From the NCBI GenBank assembly GCA_002398565.1, contig DGZP01000018.1, positions 35,539 through 99,538 on the forward strand: DNA of 64,000 nt, written 5' to 3'. Shown piece after piece: positions 36,849-45,739 of the stretch (its first letter is position 1; each line of letters starts with the position of its first letter). The stretch comes from Proteiniphilum sp. UBA4977. Lineage in GTDB: Bacteria; Bacteroidota; Bacteroidia; Bacteroidales; Dysgonomonadaceae. Position numbers and translations under genes: made by a program. The notes beneath the pieces were generated by a model that was not told where the DNA came from, did not search any database, and saw only the letters and a program-made list of their open reading frames with translations.

Positions 36849-38588
36849 TTACCATCCGGGATTTTGAACAATTTGTGGTGAAATCTTTATTTCATTCAAA
36901 GGAATTGGATGCAAATACATATGAGGGCTGAATTTGCGTAAATCATCAACTGTGAAATTGCTATAATCCAAGGTATTACCATTTTGTATTATTCTGATTC
37001 CAGTAACAGGCTGATTCAATCTATCTCCATCCATCCAACGTCTTACGTCGAAATAACGCTGTTCCTCAAAAGATAATTCTATTCTGCGTTCATTTTTGAT
37101 TTTCTCACGCATCGATTCTTTTGTAGTTACACCATTCAGGAACTGGTCATCTGACTTGAATCCTGCACGGGAACGAACAGTAAGAACCGCATCTTTTGCT
37201 GTAAGCCCAAAATTATTCGGATCGGTATCCGGTCCATAAGCTTCGTTCATAGCTTCTGCGTATAATAAAAGAACGTCGGCCAAACGAATAATGGGGAAAA
37301 GATGAAATGTATTACCCGGATTAGCCAGAGAGAAATTAATATTAAAGTCTAAAAACTTTTTCAGATAATATCCTGTATTGGTAGATCTGTCAATGACTGC
37401 ATTAAGGGCATCAGATGTTGCATCCTCTCCAAGTTTTGTATATATTTTCCCTAATTTACCATATGTAGAACCATTATAGCCGACGATAACGTTAAAACGA
37501 GGATCTCTGTTGTTATACTGGACTGACAAATCATCCCTTACATATGCTGACCCGTTGACCATAGTAAATGCATCCACAAACTCCTGTGTAGGTACTGTAC
37601 CACCTCCCAAATTTCTGGATAGACTGGGAGGATATTGCCGGTTTTCCAGACCATTTGATTTAGAGGCACCCACAAATACTATATATTCACTGTTTGGCGA
37701 AGTAGTAAATAACTTTTCATAATTGGCATGTAACGAATAAACATTTGAACCACTTTGATTCTTGAGGTTTATGACCTCTGCACAGGCAGCCGCAGCAATA
37801 GCCCAACGATTGGACACTTCTGCTTCGTTACTGTTTACATGTCCGATTAACTTGTTTGAATTTCCTGACTGATTAAAAAGAGGGCTCGCTGAAAAAATAA
37901 GCGTTTTTGCTTTAATAGCCAGTGCCGCACCTTTTGTCATTCTTCCATATCCCCCACTTCCGCCAATTGGAGTCACATCCAAATACTTTATTGCAGAATC
38001 ACACAGGTTGACAATATGAGCAACACAATCTGAATATGAGCTCCTCTCAATGACATTTAATTCCGGATCACCCAATGCATAATATTTATCAATAATAGGA
38101 TACCCGCCGTAGTGCTTCAAAAGGTCAAATTCAAACAATGCCCTTAAACCATACATCTCTCCAATATAGGTGTTTTTGATTCCAATAACCTCTTCTGGCG
38201 TTGTTTTGTTAAGTACCAATTCTATCTCGGTAAGATATTTTTGCGCGAATATGGCTTGTCTTATACCCTGGTAAGAATTATTCCAGGAGCTCTGAACCGG
38301 GCTGTTCGATCTTACATATCCTCTCGACAATCTATGAATTGACGAACTATTTATAGTGGACATTCCGTCATCCGTTGCAGCATCAAGAAACGAACCTGAA
38401 ATTGAATTAAATCCACCTCTTATATAACTATAAGCCTGATTTACCGGTCTGACATAATTGGCTTCCATCGAAAAAACATCCTCCGGTTGTGACCAGTCAT
38501 AAGGAGTCTCATCCAGATAATTACATCCGGTGAACAAAGATGAAGTTATCGCCAATAAAAATATCTTATGTATAATATTAAATTTCAT
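36849..38588 (-). CDS. SusD/RagB family lipoprotein (pair 2)
   Basis: Partner of the SusC at 38689. It has 579 residues with lipobox Cys22 (LFTGC) then NYLDETPYDW. SusD signatures are YGLRALFEFDLLKHYGG, KAKTLIFSASPLFNQSG, LADVLLLYAEAMNEAYG, REKIKNERRIELSFEEQRYFDVRRW and the ending LHPIPLNEIKISPQIVQNPGW. Separated from its SusC by 100 bp that hold a palindromic repeat copy, an unusual gap within a SusCD pair. It is followed after 20 bp by the next SusC. Confidence 0.95.
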   Translation of the reverse strand: MKFNIIHKIFLLAITSSLFTGCNYLDETPYDWSQPEDVFSMEANYVRPVNQAYSYIRGGFNSISGSFLDAATDDGMSTINSSSIHRLSRGYVRSNSPVQSSWNNSYQGIRQAIFAQKYLTEIELVLNKTTPEEVIGIKNTYIGEMYGLRALFEFDLLKHYGGYPIIDKYYALGDPELNVIERSSYSDCVAHIVNLCDSAIKYLDVTPIGGSGGYGRMTKGAALAIKAKTLIFSASPLFNQSGNSNKLIGHVNSNEAEVSNRWAIAAAACAEVINLKNQSGSNVYSLHANYEKLFTTSPNSEYIVFVGASKSNGLENRQYPPSLSRNLGGGTVPTQEFVDAFTMVNGSAYVRDDLSVQYNNRDPRFNVIVGYNGSTYGKLGKIYTKLGEDATSDALNAVIDRSTNTGYYLKKFLDFNINFSLANPGNTFHLFPIIRLADVLLLYAEAMNEAYGPDTDPNNFGLTAKDAVLTVRSRAGFKSDDQFLNGVTTKESMREKIKNERRIELSFEEQRYFDVRRWMDGDRLNQPVTGIRIIQNGNTLDYSNFTVDDLRKFSPHMYLHPIPLNEIKISPQIVQNPGW

Positions 38589-38610
38589 GTGTTTATTTTT
38601 TATTTTTTAC

Positions 38611-38681
38611 ATTATAGTCACGTGGAACTCGCAATAATCATGTACTTTGTGTGTAACTGATTTACATGCTCGTTTCATATG
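38611..38681. repeat. Dispersed palindromic repeat, copy C
   Basis: Lies between the stop of SusC pair 2 and the start of its SusD. It reads CATTATAGTCACGTGG, the 18-mer AACTCGCAATAATCATGT shared with copy A, a 19-nt middle and TTACATGCTCGTTTCATATG. The borders CACGTGGAAC and GTTTCATATG are nearly inverted copies of each other. A hairpin here could set the SusC to SusD expression ratio (inference). Confidence 0.72.
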
Positions 38682-38688
38682 CTGTTTT

Positions 38689-41505
38689 TTAAAATTTTAC
38701 AGATAAACCAAAACTTATATTTCTTGTTAGTGGCATGGTATCAGAATTGCCTCTGTCTTCCGGATCAAGAGGTAAATCATCATTATACCAAGCATATAGA
38801 TTATATCCATTGACGAACAAACGCAAACCGGATATGGAAGATCGTCCCAGCAAGTGCGTCGGCAGGTCGTAATAAACTTCCACATTTTTAAGACGGAGAT
38901 ACTTTGAATCTCTAATCCAGAATGAAGAACTCTGTGAATTATTCACATTGGAATACAACCTTGAAATATTTGGCAGTGGGTTTGATTGATCTTCCGCGGT
39001 CCAGTAATCCAATTGATGTTCGTAAATTGTTCCGTTTGAGAAGAAGGGATAGGCCACTTTCCCACTCAGATAGGTCGTCACATCCCCAGCTCCCTGAAAT
39101 AAAATATTGAAACCGATATTTTTATAGGTTAACCCGGCATTAATACCATAAAAAATTCGAGGGACATCGCCATATCCAATTACAACTTGATCATTTCTGT
39201 CGATAATACCATCCCCGTTGATATCTTCATAACGAATATCACCCGGTTGCACATCAGAAAAGGTTTGAGTTGGAGAAGCTGCAATCTCTTCATAAGATTC
39301 AAATAATCCAATGGCATTGTATCCCCTTCTTATTCCACGTGGGTATCCGGCACTCAGGAGCCATGGGTATTGTTCATCCACCTCTCCGGTCTTGTCAATC
39401 ATATTCTCGTAGAATGAATATGTTGCACCTAAGTTATAACCGATATCTCCAAAATTTGAATTCCAGGAAAGCGCCATTTCGTATCCGCTGGAATGCATTT
39501 TGCCAATATTTTCTTCTATGGTGGCTACAGTTCCCAAAAGTGAAGTCACCTTATTATTCGGCATATACATGTCATCTCTGTCATCATAGAAATAATCGAA
39601 AGTAAAGTGTAGGCGATTATTAAATAGTGCAAGACTGGTTCCAGCGTTAAATTGCCTTGCTTTCTCCCAGGTCAGATTAGGGTTTGCAATAATGTCTTCA
39701 ACATATCCACCCTGGTTTTGCATATTATTTCCGAAATTGTAGATATTATTGGTGGAATTTAATCGTCCCATATAATAAAACTCAGATATACCCTTCTGAT
39801 TTCCTACAATACCGTAAGAACTTCTTAACTTGAAAAATGAAACATACTCTTGTAATGACTCGAAGAATTCTTCATTTGAAATAGTCCAACCTGCAGCAAC
39901 AGAAGGGAAAAAGCCAAATCTGTTGTCAGGGGCAAATTTATAAACACCTTGATAGGAGCCAATTAAATCTATTGAATACTTATTGCTGTAATCATAATTC
40001 AACCAAGCACCTATTGTTTGATAACGACTGGGAATGGATTTTTGATTTGTAAACTCGTATTGATTATAAAAAGCAAAAGCAGAAATAGCATGATCATCGA
40101 TCTTTTTGTCATATGACAATTGCAGGTCTAAAGATGTTTTACTTTGACTGTTTTGGTTTGTAACCGAGTTTCTCATACGCTGATCGTTACCGGTGCGACG
40201 TAAAACATCAGGATTATTTAAATCTACAAGTTGATAATAAGCATAATCTTTAGTTCTGTTTGTCAATGCAGAAGTATAACTATCCATTGACAAAACAGCG
40301 CTGGCCTTTAATCCTTTAGCAATAAAAGGGAGATCCTGAGTTAATTTTACTCTAAAAGATCCGTAGACCTGATTAAACAGAGCATATCCATTTCTGTTCA
40401 GCATTGCCCATGGGTTAGATACCAATCCATTACCTGCTGGAAGTTTTTTATTGATACTTTGTATTAAATTTCCATCTTGATCGATATATTCCCCATTATC
40501 AAAATAATATGGAGGAAAAGCATTGGCCGGTGTCGTAATCAGTGAATTGTACAGACCATAAGAATCTCCACCAGGACGATTCTGTTTATCATACCATCCA
40601 TACAAATCCAGGTTCAATAATGTAGTTGGAGTAACATCAACCTGCAGGTTTGATCTTAAATTAAATCTGTTGGTTGTATTATTTGTATTATAGGTGAATT
40701 CATTATCCGGAATGAACATCCCGTTTTGCGTTAAAAAACCACCATTAATAAAATATTTGGTTTTATTGGTGCCACCCGTTACATTCAAATTATATTTCTG
40801 CACCCAGGAAGATGATTTAAAATAATCGTCCAACCAATTTACATCAGGATAAATTTCATCATTTACTCCATTCCTGTTTCGGTATTGTTCAATATAATAC
40901 AGAGAATACATATTTGATTCTCCGGAGCCGTCATATTTTAAGGCCTCGTTGTAGTGCCTGGCATACTCGAGTGCACCAAGGGGTTTCAAAAGACCGATTG
41001 GTTTTTGATTAATTAATTGCACAGTCAAATCCACAACAGTTTTTCCTTGTCTCCCCTTTTTAGTATTGACAAGAATAATCCCGTTTGCAGCTCTGGTTCC
41101 ATATAATGCACTTGCCAGTGCATCTTTCAAAACTGTAACGCTCTCTATTTCGTGAGAGGATAAAACGCCAAAATCTCTTTCCTGCCCATCAACCAATACA
41201 AGCACCCCTTCTGCATTGGTACGGATTCCCCTGAGCCAGAAATTTGAACTTTCATTGACTGTTCCCCCTGAGGTCTGATAGGAAAAATAACCAGGAACAA
41301 GTCCGGATAACAGATTAGTCAAATTGGTTACGGGCAAGTTCTTATAATCATCCATTTTTATTGTAAAAGAAGCACCGTTAAAATTGGCGAAAGGAACATC
41401 TTTAAATGGAAGATTCAATGTATCCTTGTCCTGTTGAGCGCTTATTACAAAAGAAGAATTAATTAATAATATCAAAAGCCCGAATAATACTCTTTTTTTT
41501 CTCAT
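38689..41505 (-). CDS. SusC-like TonB-dependent transporter lacking N-terminal domain (pair 2)
   Basis: Outer-membrane glycan importer, 938 residues from the ATG at 41505, which starts a signal peptide (MRKKRVLFGLLILLIN, cleaved near VISAQ). An ATG 78 bp upstream adds residues without signal character. Unlike pairs 1 and 4, the carboxypeptidase-regulatory-like domain and a recognisable TonB box are missing: only about 30 residues separate the signal peptide from the plug (TNLLSGLVPGYFSYQTSGG, VLVDGQERDFGVLSSHEIES, VLKDALASALYGTRAANGII). The barrel is complete and ends ISFGLSVKF. How it is energised is unclear; a divergent TonB box could lie in DTLNLPFKDVPF. Confidence 0.9.
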   Translation of the reverse strand: MRKKRVLFGLLILLINSSFVISAQQDKDTLNLPFKDVPFANFNGASFTIKMDDYKNLPVTNLTNLLSGLVPGYFSYQTSGGTVNESSNFWLRGIRTNAEGVLVLVDGQERDFGVLSSHEIESVTVLKDALASALYGTRAANGIILVNTKKGRQGKTVVDLTVQLINQKPIGLLKPLGALEYARHYNEALKYDGSGESNMYSLYYIEQYRNRNGVNDEIYPDVNWLDDYFKSSSWVQKYNLNVTGGTNKTKYFINGGFLTQNGMFIPDNEFTYNTNNTTNRFNLRSNLQVDVTPTTLLNLDLYGWYDKQNRPGGDSYGLYNSLITTPANAFPPYYFDNGEYIDQDGNLIQSINKKLPAGNGLVSNPWAMLNRNGYALFNQVYGSFRVKLTQDLPFIAKGLKASAVLSMDSYTSALTNRTKDYAYYQLVDLNNPDVLRRTGNDQRMRNSVTNQNSQSKTSLDLQLSYDKKIDDHAISAFAFYNQYEFTNQKSIPSRYQTIGAWLNYDYSNKYSIDLIGSYQGVYKFAPDNRFGFFPSVAAGWTISNEEFFESLQEYVSFFKLRSSYGIVGNQKGISEFYYMGRLNSTNNIYNFGNNMQNQGGYVEDIIANPNLTWEKARQFNAGTSLALFNNRLHFTFDYFYDDRDDMYMPNNKVTSLLGTVATIEENIGKMHSSGYEMALSWNSNFGDIGYNLGATYSFYENMIDKTGEVDEQYPWLLSAGYPRGIRRGYNAIGLFESYEEIAASPTQTFSDVQPGDIRYEDINGDGIIDRNDQVVIGYGDVPRIFYGINAGLTYKNIGFNILFQGAGDVTTYLSGKVAYPFFSNGTIYEHQLDYWTAEDQSNPLPNISRLYSNVNNSQSSSFWIRDSKYLRLKNVEVYYDLPTHLLGRSSISGLRLFVNGYNLYAWYNDDLPLDPEDRGNSDTMPLTRNISFGLSVKF

Positions 41506-41863
41506 TATTATCAATGTTTTATTCCAGTATAGAAATATTTCTTTATGAATCTCATTAAATATCAAAGTTGCACGATAATTCACACCTTTTCCTTTATTTT
41601 CCCTGCTTACAAAAAGGCACTGATGTGATTATCAATAGTAAATACAAGTTTAAGTGAACATATTTTAAAATATTTATTTAATCATTGTTAGTGGATAGAA
41701 CAGGGACGAAGGAAGTGAAAATTTCATAAAATAAATGCCAGAAAGATCTCAAAAAATGCCACAATCTATTCAGATCTTAACTTTAGTAAACATTTTCACC
41801 AATTATCGTTACAAATTACAAAATACTTTTCCTCTAACTTATCAAATCTGCAACAGGATCAAA
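41506..41863. other. Intergenic region upstream of SusC pair 2
   Basis: 358 bp without a supportable gene between a sulfatase and the SusC of pair 2. AT-rich, with a 14-bp palindrome ATATTTTAAAATAT at 41660-41673 and a weak -7-like box (TAAACTTG on minus, 41645-41652). The length suggests a separate promoter for the SusC2-D2-C1-D1-lipoprotein unit, but no strong consensus is visible. Confidence 0.4.
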
Positions 41864-43240
41864 TTAAAATTCAATATCCATAGCTACACCCTTATCACCC
41901 TGTTGCGCCATCCATTTTTCAAGTTCACTCTTCATGACAGAGATCCTGCTAGCATATTCTTTATTGTCCGCAAGATTGTTCATCTCCCAGGAATCATTTT
42001 TCAAATCATAAAATTCTACGGCAGGACGTTTCATATATCGCTCCGTTAATTCTTTTGCGACCACACTTGTTTTAGCACTTTCAAGCCAGCTTGCCCATGC
42101 CGAACGCTTATTTTTCACATTCATCAGATGTTTCTCAAAATAGTCCACATCCGGAGTAAGATTTATAATTAATTTGTACCTTTTATCCTGAATACTTCTG
42201 ATTGGATATGCTGTTCCTTCGGGAATATTATTGTGAATACCGTAAGTCCAGTTCCGATGATCGTCATGTTCCCCATACAATACTTTCAGAAAGCTGCGTC
42301 CGTCAATATCATCAACAGCTTCGCCTCCACCAAAATCTATTAATGTTGGTAAAATATCCTCATATTGAACGAGTGCATCGCTGGTAGTTTTTGATTTTAT
42401 CTTATGGGGATAGCGGGCTATAAAGGCACTATTCTGACCATACCGATAACAAGTCCACTTTCCAAACGGGAATTGTGGTCCCTGTTCTCCCAGAAAGATA
42501 ACAAGTGTATTATCAAGTGTATTGGTTTTTTCAAGAACCTGCAAAACAGCACCAACCTCTTCATCCAACGCTTTAACTTCAGCAAGATAATTCCGGAATA
42601 AATTGCGGGTTATTGCATTATCCACAGTATTGGGTGGTAACACAATTTTATCAGCATCTATTTCTTCAGGATTCCCCCATGTCCATGGAGCATGAGGATG
42701 AATGCTGCATACAAAAAGACAAAAGGGTTTATTATCACGTTCGATAAACTCTTCAATCCCGTCAGTAGAATAATTTGCCGTACTGGAAACACAATTCACC
42801 TCAAAACCAGGTATTTCTTCAAAGTCATAAACTGATTTAGGCGTGGTGTGTTGCTTACCGGTTCTGCCCACTCTGTATCCTATATCTGGTAAATAGTGCG
42901 TCACACTTTTGATATTGGAATACGACGTCTTATGATTCTGAAAAGAACCATGTCTGGCAGGATATAGTCCGGTATATAGTGATGCACGTATGGGCACACT
43001 CATTGTTGCAGAGGCATAATTATTTCCCAACAAAATACCCTCGTTGGCAAGCCTGTCAATATTTGTAGTTTTAACATTCTTCCCGCCATAGCAACTCAAC
43101 TCATTTGTAGCCAGGTCATCGGCCATGATTACTACAATATTGGGTTTCTTTTGAATATCATTTTCCGCTTTGGTCACCTCACACGAAAAAGTCAAAGGAA
43201 CGCCTGGTATTAACAGAGATAAAAATTTTATTGACTTCAT
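41864..43240 (-). CDS. S1 family sulfatase, serine-type, Glu-Gln metal-site variant
   Basis: Sulfatase lipoprotein (PGVPLTFSC, Cys20) of 458 residues from the ATG at 43240; an upstream ATG at 43267 adds nine residues before the signal. Ser81 in MSVPIRASLYTG is the formylglycine precursor. MADDLATNELSCYGG and GKQHTTPK hold active-site residues. The distal motif is LGEQGPQ, with Glu-Gln as in the sulfatases at 22815 and 27598. Its C-terminal half closely follows that of 22815 (YGIHNNIPEGTAYPIRSI, YFEKHLMNVKN, WASWLESA). It lies in the SusCD-3/4 segment, next to the GH2 gene, showing that this subfamily is spread over two segments of the locus. Confidence 0.93.
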   Translation of the reverse strand: MKSIKFLSLLIPGVPLTFSCEVTKAENDIQKKPNIVVIMADDLATNELSCYGGKNVKTTNIDRLANEGILLGNNYASATMSVPIRASLYTGLYPARHGSFQNHKTSYSNIKSVTHYLPDIGYRVGRTGKQHTTPKSVYDFEEIPGFEVNCVSSTANYSTDGIEEFIERDNKPFCLFVCSIHPHAPWTWGNPEEIDADKIVLPPNTVDNAITRNLFRNYLAEVKALDEEVGAVLQVLEKTNTLDNTLVIFLGEQGPQFPFGKWTCYRYGQNSAFIARYPHKIKSKTTSDALVQYEDILPTLIDFGGGEAVDDIDGRSFLKVLYGEHDDHRNWTYGIHNNIPEGTAYPIRSIQDKRYKLIINLTPDVDYFEKHLMNVKNKRSAWASWLESAKTSVVAKELTERYMKRPAVEFYDLKNDSWEMNNLADNKEYASRISVMKSELEKWMAQQGDKGVAMDIEF

Positions 43241-43287
43241 TGTACTTTTATTTAAGGGATTATACACCTATTAATTATAAAATTTTA

Positions 43288-43327
43288 AATTTGCAGATAA
43301 GCAATATAAGTTGCCTATCTGCAAATT
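43288..43327 (-). terminator. Strong hairpin between GH2 and sulfatase genes
   Basis: AATTTGCAGATA (43288-43299) and TATCTGCAAATT (43316-43327) pair perfectly over 12 bp. An inner GCAA/TTGC pair extends the stem to 16 bp with one mismatch and loop TATAAG. On the minus strand TAAAATTTTAT follows. It could be a partial terminator or attenuator lowering sulfatase expression, or an RNA-protecting hairpin. A smaller stem GGCTAT/ATAGCC overlaps the GH2 stop at 43360-43377. Confidence 0.55.
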
Positions 43328-43368
43328 AAAAATCCAGTTATCTTAAATAGATAATACTAGGCTATCTG

Positions 43369-45609
43369 CTAATAGCCAAATAATCCATAATCAAATACGG
43401 CATTTTGTTCAAAAGGACCACACTCTACCGCAAGAGTATTCTCTCCCTGTCTCAACAACGAGACAAATTCACTTATATTGATATCTTCATAGTGTCTTTT
43501 GCCTATTATCTTTTTATCTACCACCAGGCTACCGTTGAGATAAACCTTTACATCACCATAGGCAAGAATATGAAGGTAAATTCCTTCAGGGAGGTCATTC
43601 AGAGTAAAATGGCTTAGCGAGTATACCGGTTTCTCTTTGAGCACACTTACAGGACCATTTACTTTTTGAAACTTATTTGCATTTCGGCTCGTTTGCCAGT
43701 TATCTTCGGGTTGAACATGAGAAATATAGAGCTGTTGAGCATCAATTTCCGAATCAGCAATAAGTTTCTTCACGTCTCTTGTATCTGTTCCGTACAAAGG
43801 ATGATGCAATATTCTTAATAGCTCAGGATCTATTTTGATCACTTTTCTGTCGTAAGTTAAAAGTCCGTTTACCTCACCTTCCACGTCTGTAGTCTGAGTA
43901 TATACGGCGGCTGACAATCCATTATATCTTAATGGATACAGATTATGCATTAATTTTGTATACTCTTTTATCAGATCCGGAGAATTTGTATATGTCCGGT
44001 ATCCCCAGTTTCGCATGGAAGGATCCCACAAATGATTTTCCACAGGAAGTCCTAATCCTCCGAATTCACCCAGCACAACCACACGACCGGGGTTCTGGGC
44101 AGCAGGTTCCATACCGGGACCCGGATATTGATGAGAGTCGATCATATGACCGCATTTTCTGTCTGTCCAGCCGCTAACGCCGTTAATTATTCGTGTTTTA
44201 TCATATTGCATACTCCAGTCCACAACCCGTTTTGTATCGTATTGTCCCCATCCTTCATTGAAAATTACCCAGGTAACAATACTTGGAAAAAATTTCAACT
44301 GGTCGATCATTGTTTTCAATTCGTACTCGAACTGCACGGCAGATTCATGAGGTCGGTTCCAATCGTGCGGGGCATCCCAGTTTACATGTTGCTCCGATCT
44401 TTTGGCTGTTTCAAAACCTGAGACCATATCTTGCCAGAGAAGTATTCCAAGAGAATCGGCATAATAATAATAAAGCCATGGCTCTACTTTTATGTGTTTC
44501 CTCAACATATTGAAGCCCATATCCTTTAGTACTTCCATATCATAACGCATGGCTTCTGCAGAAGGTGGAGTCAGTAATCCATCAGGCCACCAGCCCTGAT
44601 CCAGTGTTCCATATTGAAATAATGTCTTATTGTTAAGCTGTATTCTTTGATATCCTTGTTGATCTTTTACAATTGAAACCTTACGCATGGCAAAATATGA
44701 ATCCACCACATCAAAGATCTTGTTATTTTTCTGTAATGACACCTCTAACCTGTAAAGGTCGGGTGATTCTGGTGTCCACAATTTCGGTTCCGCAATATTT
44801 AGTACAATTTCCTCAGAAGCAGAATAATTCTTATTCAACACCAACCGGTCACCGTCAAAAACTTTTACAGAGAGCATCTCACCCCCTTTTGTCCCGATCA
44901 GGTCAGTATTTAATATAACCTGGCTTTTATCAATATCCGAGACAGGATATAAAGAATTTATACGGATTTTATTCACAGGTTCAAGCCAAACAGTTTGCCA
45001 GATTCCACTAACAGGCGTATACCAGATTCCACGTGGGTCGAGCACCTGTTTTCCTCTTGCCTGACTATCCGTATCTGTAGGATCCCAGACCGATACAACT
45101 ACTTCCTGTACACCCTTTCCCAGGTATTTTGTAATATCATATGAAAAAGCAGTGGAGCCTCCTTTGTGTATGCCAATTTGCTTTCCATTGACCCATACCG
45201 TTGTTTCCCAGTCTACAGCCTGAAAATGCAATAAAATATTTTGTCCGTTCCACTCTTTGGGTAACTCAAAAGTTTTTCTATACCATATCTTCTGATCGGG
45301 CTGAAGAATTTTCCCTACGCCGGACAAGGCGGATTCAACTGCAAAAGGAACTAATATTTCCCCCTGGAAATCCTTAGGTCTTGCCGCCTCTTTAGAAACG
45401 ATAGCATAGTCCCACATACCGTTTAGATTTTTCCACTCACCTCTTTTTAATTGTGGGCGGGGGTATTCGGTCCATGCATTTTCAGGGGTAACCTTTTCTC
45501 CCCAGGTTGTCATAATTTTACCTTTTACAGGCTCATAAGACCGGGCCTCAAGATGAGCACTTATACCCAGTACTATTCCTAACAAAATTAGAGTAACTCT
45601 TCTATACAT
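43369..45609 (-). CDS. GH2 family glycoside hydrolase with C-terminal jelly roll (746 aa)
   Basis: Retaining exo-glycosidase, paralogue of the GH2 at 11778. A signal peptide ends near AHLEA. Order: sugar-binding jelly roll (WKNLNGMWDYA, TVWVNGKQIGIHKGGSTAF), Ig-like domain (LWTPESPDLYRLEV), then TIM barrel with acid/base Glu about residue 452 (VIFNEGWGQ) and nucleophile Glu about 515 (VVLGEFGGLG). Unlike the shorter paralogue it continues about 120 residues past the barrel with another beta domain (DVKVYLNGSLVVDKKIIG, GENTLAVECG), similar in style to the segment inserted in the GtaA protein. Specificity unknown; GH2 members in such loci often act on galactose, glucuronic acid or arabinose units. 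Confidence 0.9.
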   Translation of the reverse strand: MYRRVTLILLGIVLGISAHLEARSYEPVKGKIMTTWGEKVTPENAWTEYPRPQLKRGEWKNLNGMWDYAIVSKEAARPKDFQGEILVPFAVESALSGVGKILQPDQKIWYRKTFELPKEWNGQNILLHFQAVDWETTVWVNGKQIGIHKGGSTAFSYDITKYLGKGVQEVVVSVWDPTDTDSQARGKQVLDPRGIWYTPVSGIWQTVWLEPVNKIRINSLYPVSDIDKSQVILNTDLIGTKGGEMLSVKVFDGDRLVLNKNYSASEEIVLNIAEPKLWTPESPDLYRLEVSLQKNNKIFDVVDSYFAMRKVSIVKDQQGYQRIQLNNKTLFQYGTLDQGWWPDGLLTPPSAEAMRYDMEVLKDMGFNMLRKHIKVEPWLYYYYADSLGILLWQDMVSGFETAKRSEQHVNWDAPHDWNRPHESAVQFEYELKTMIDQLKFFPSIVTWVIFNEGWGQYDTKRVVDWSMQYDKTRIINGVSGWTDRKCGHMIDSHQYPGPGMEPAAQNPGRVVVLGEFGGLGLPVENHLWDPSMRNWGYRTYTNSPDLIKEYTKLMHNLYPLRYNGLSAAVYTQTTDVEGEVNGLLTYDRKVIKIDPELLRILHHPLYGTDTRDVKKLIADSEIDAQQLYISHVQPEDNWQTSRNANKFQKVNGPVSVLKEKPVYSLSHFTLNDLPEGIYLHILAYGDVKVYLNGSLVVDKKIIGKRHYEDINISEFVSLLRQGENTLAVECGPFEQNAVFDYGLFGY

Positions 45610-45676
45610 TTTAATAATTTATTTTGAATTGTTTAATTTCTTTCAACAATCTATATCGAATTTCACTTTCTTTATT

Positions 45677-45714
45677 CAGGATTTGTTATCCTGACCCTTC
45701 TAATTTTAAAGGGT
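45677..45714 (-). other. Two small adjacent hairpins
   Basis: CAGGAT/ATCCTG (45677-45693) and ACCCTT/AAGGGT (45694-45714) lie side by side in the 130-bp gap between the DUF1735-type lipoprotein and GH2 genes. No T-run follows on the minus strand. They may protect or process the mRNA; no function can be assigned. Confidence 0.35.
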
Positions 45715-45739
45715 AGCTGAGGTAAAAAATCTCTGAGTT

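Noticed and set aside
41735..42049. Plus-strand 104-codon frame across the sulfatase end and the intergenic gap
   Set aside because: Mostly overlaps the sulfatase gene, lacks any domain or signal, and would be the only plus-strand gene in the PUL.
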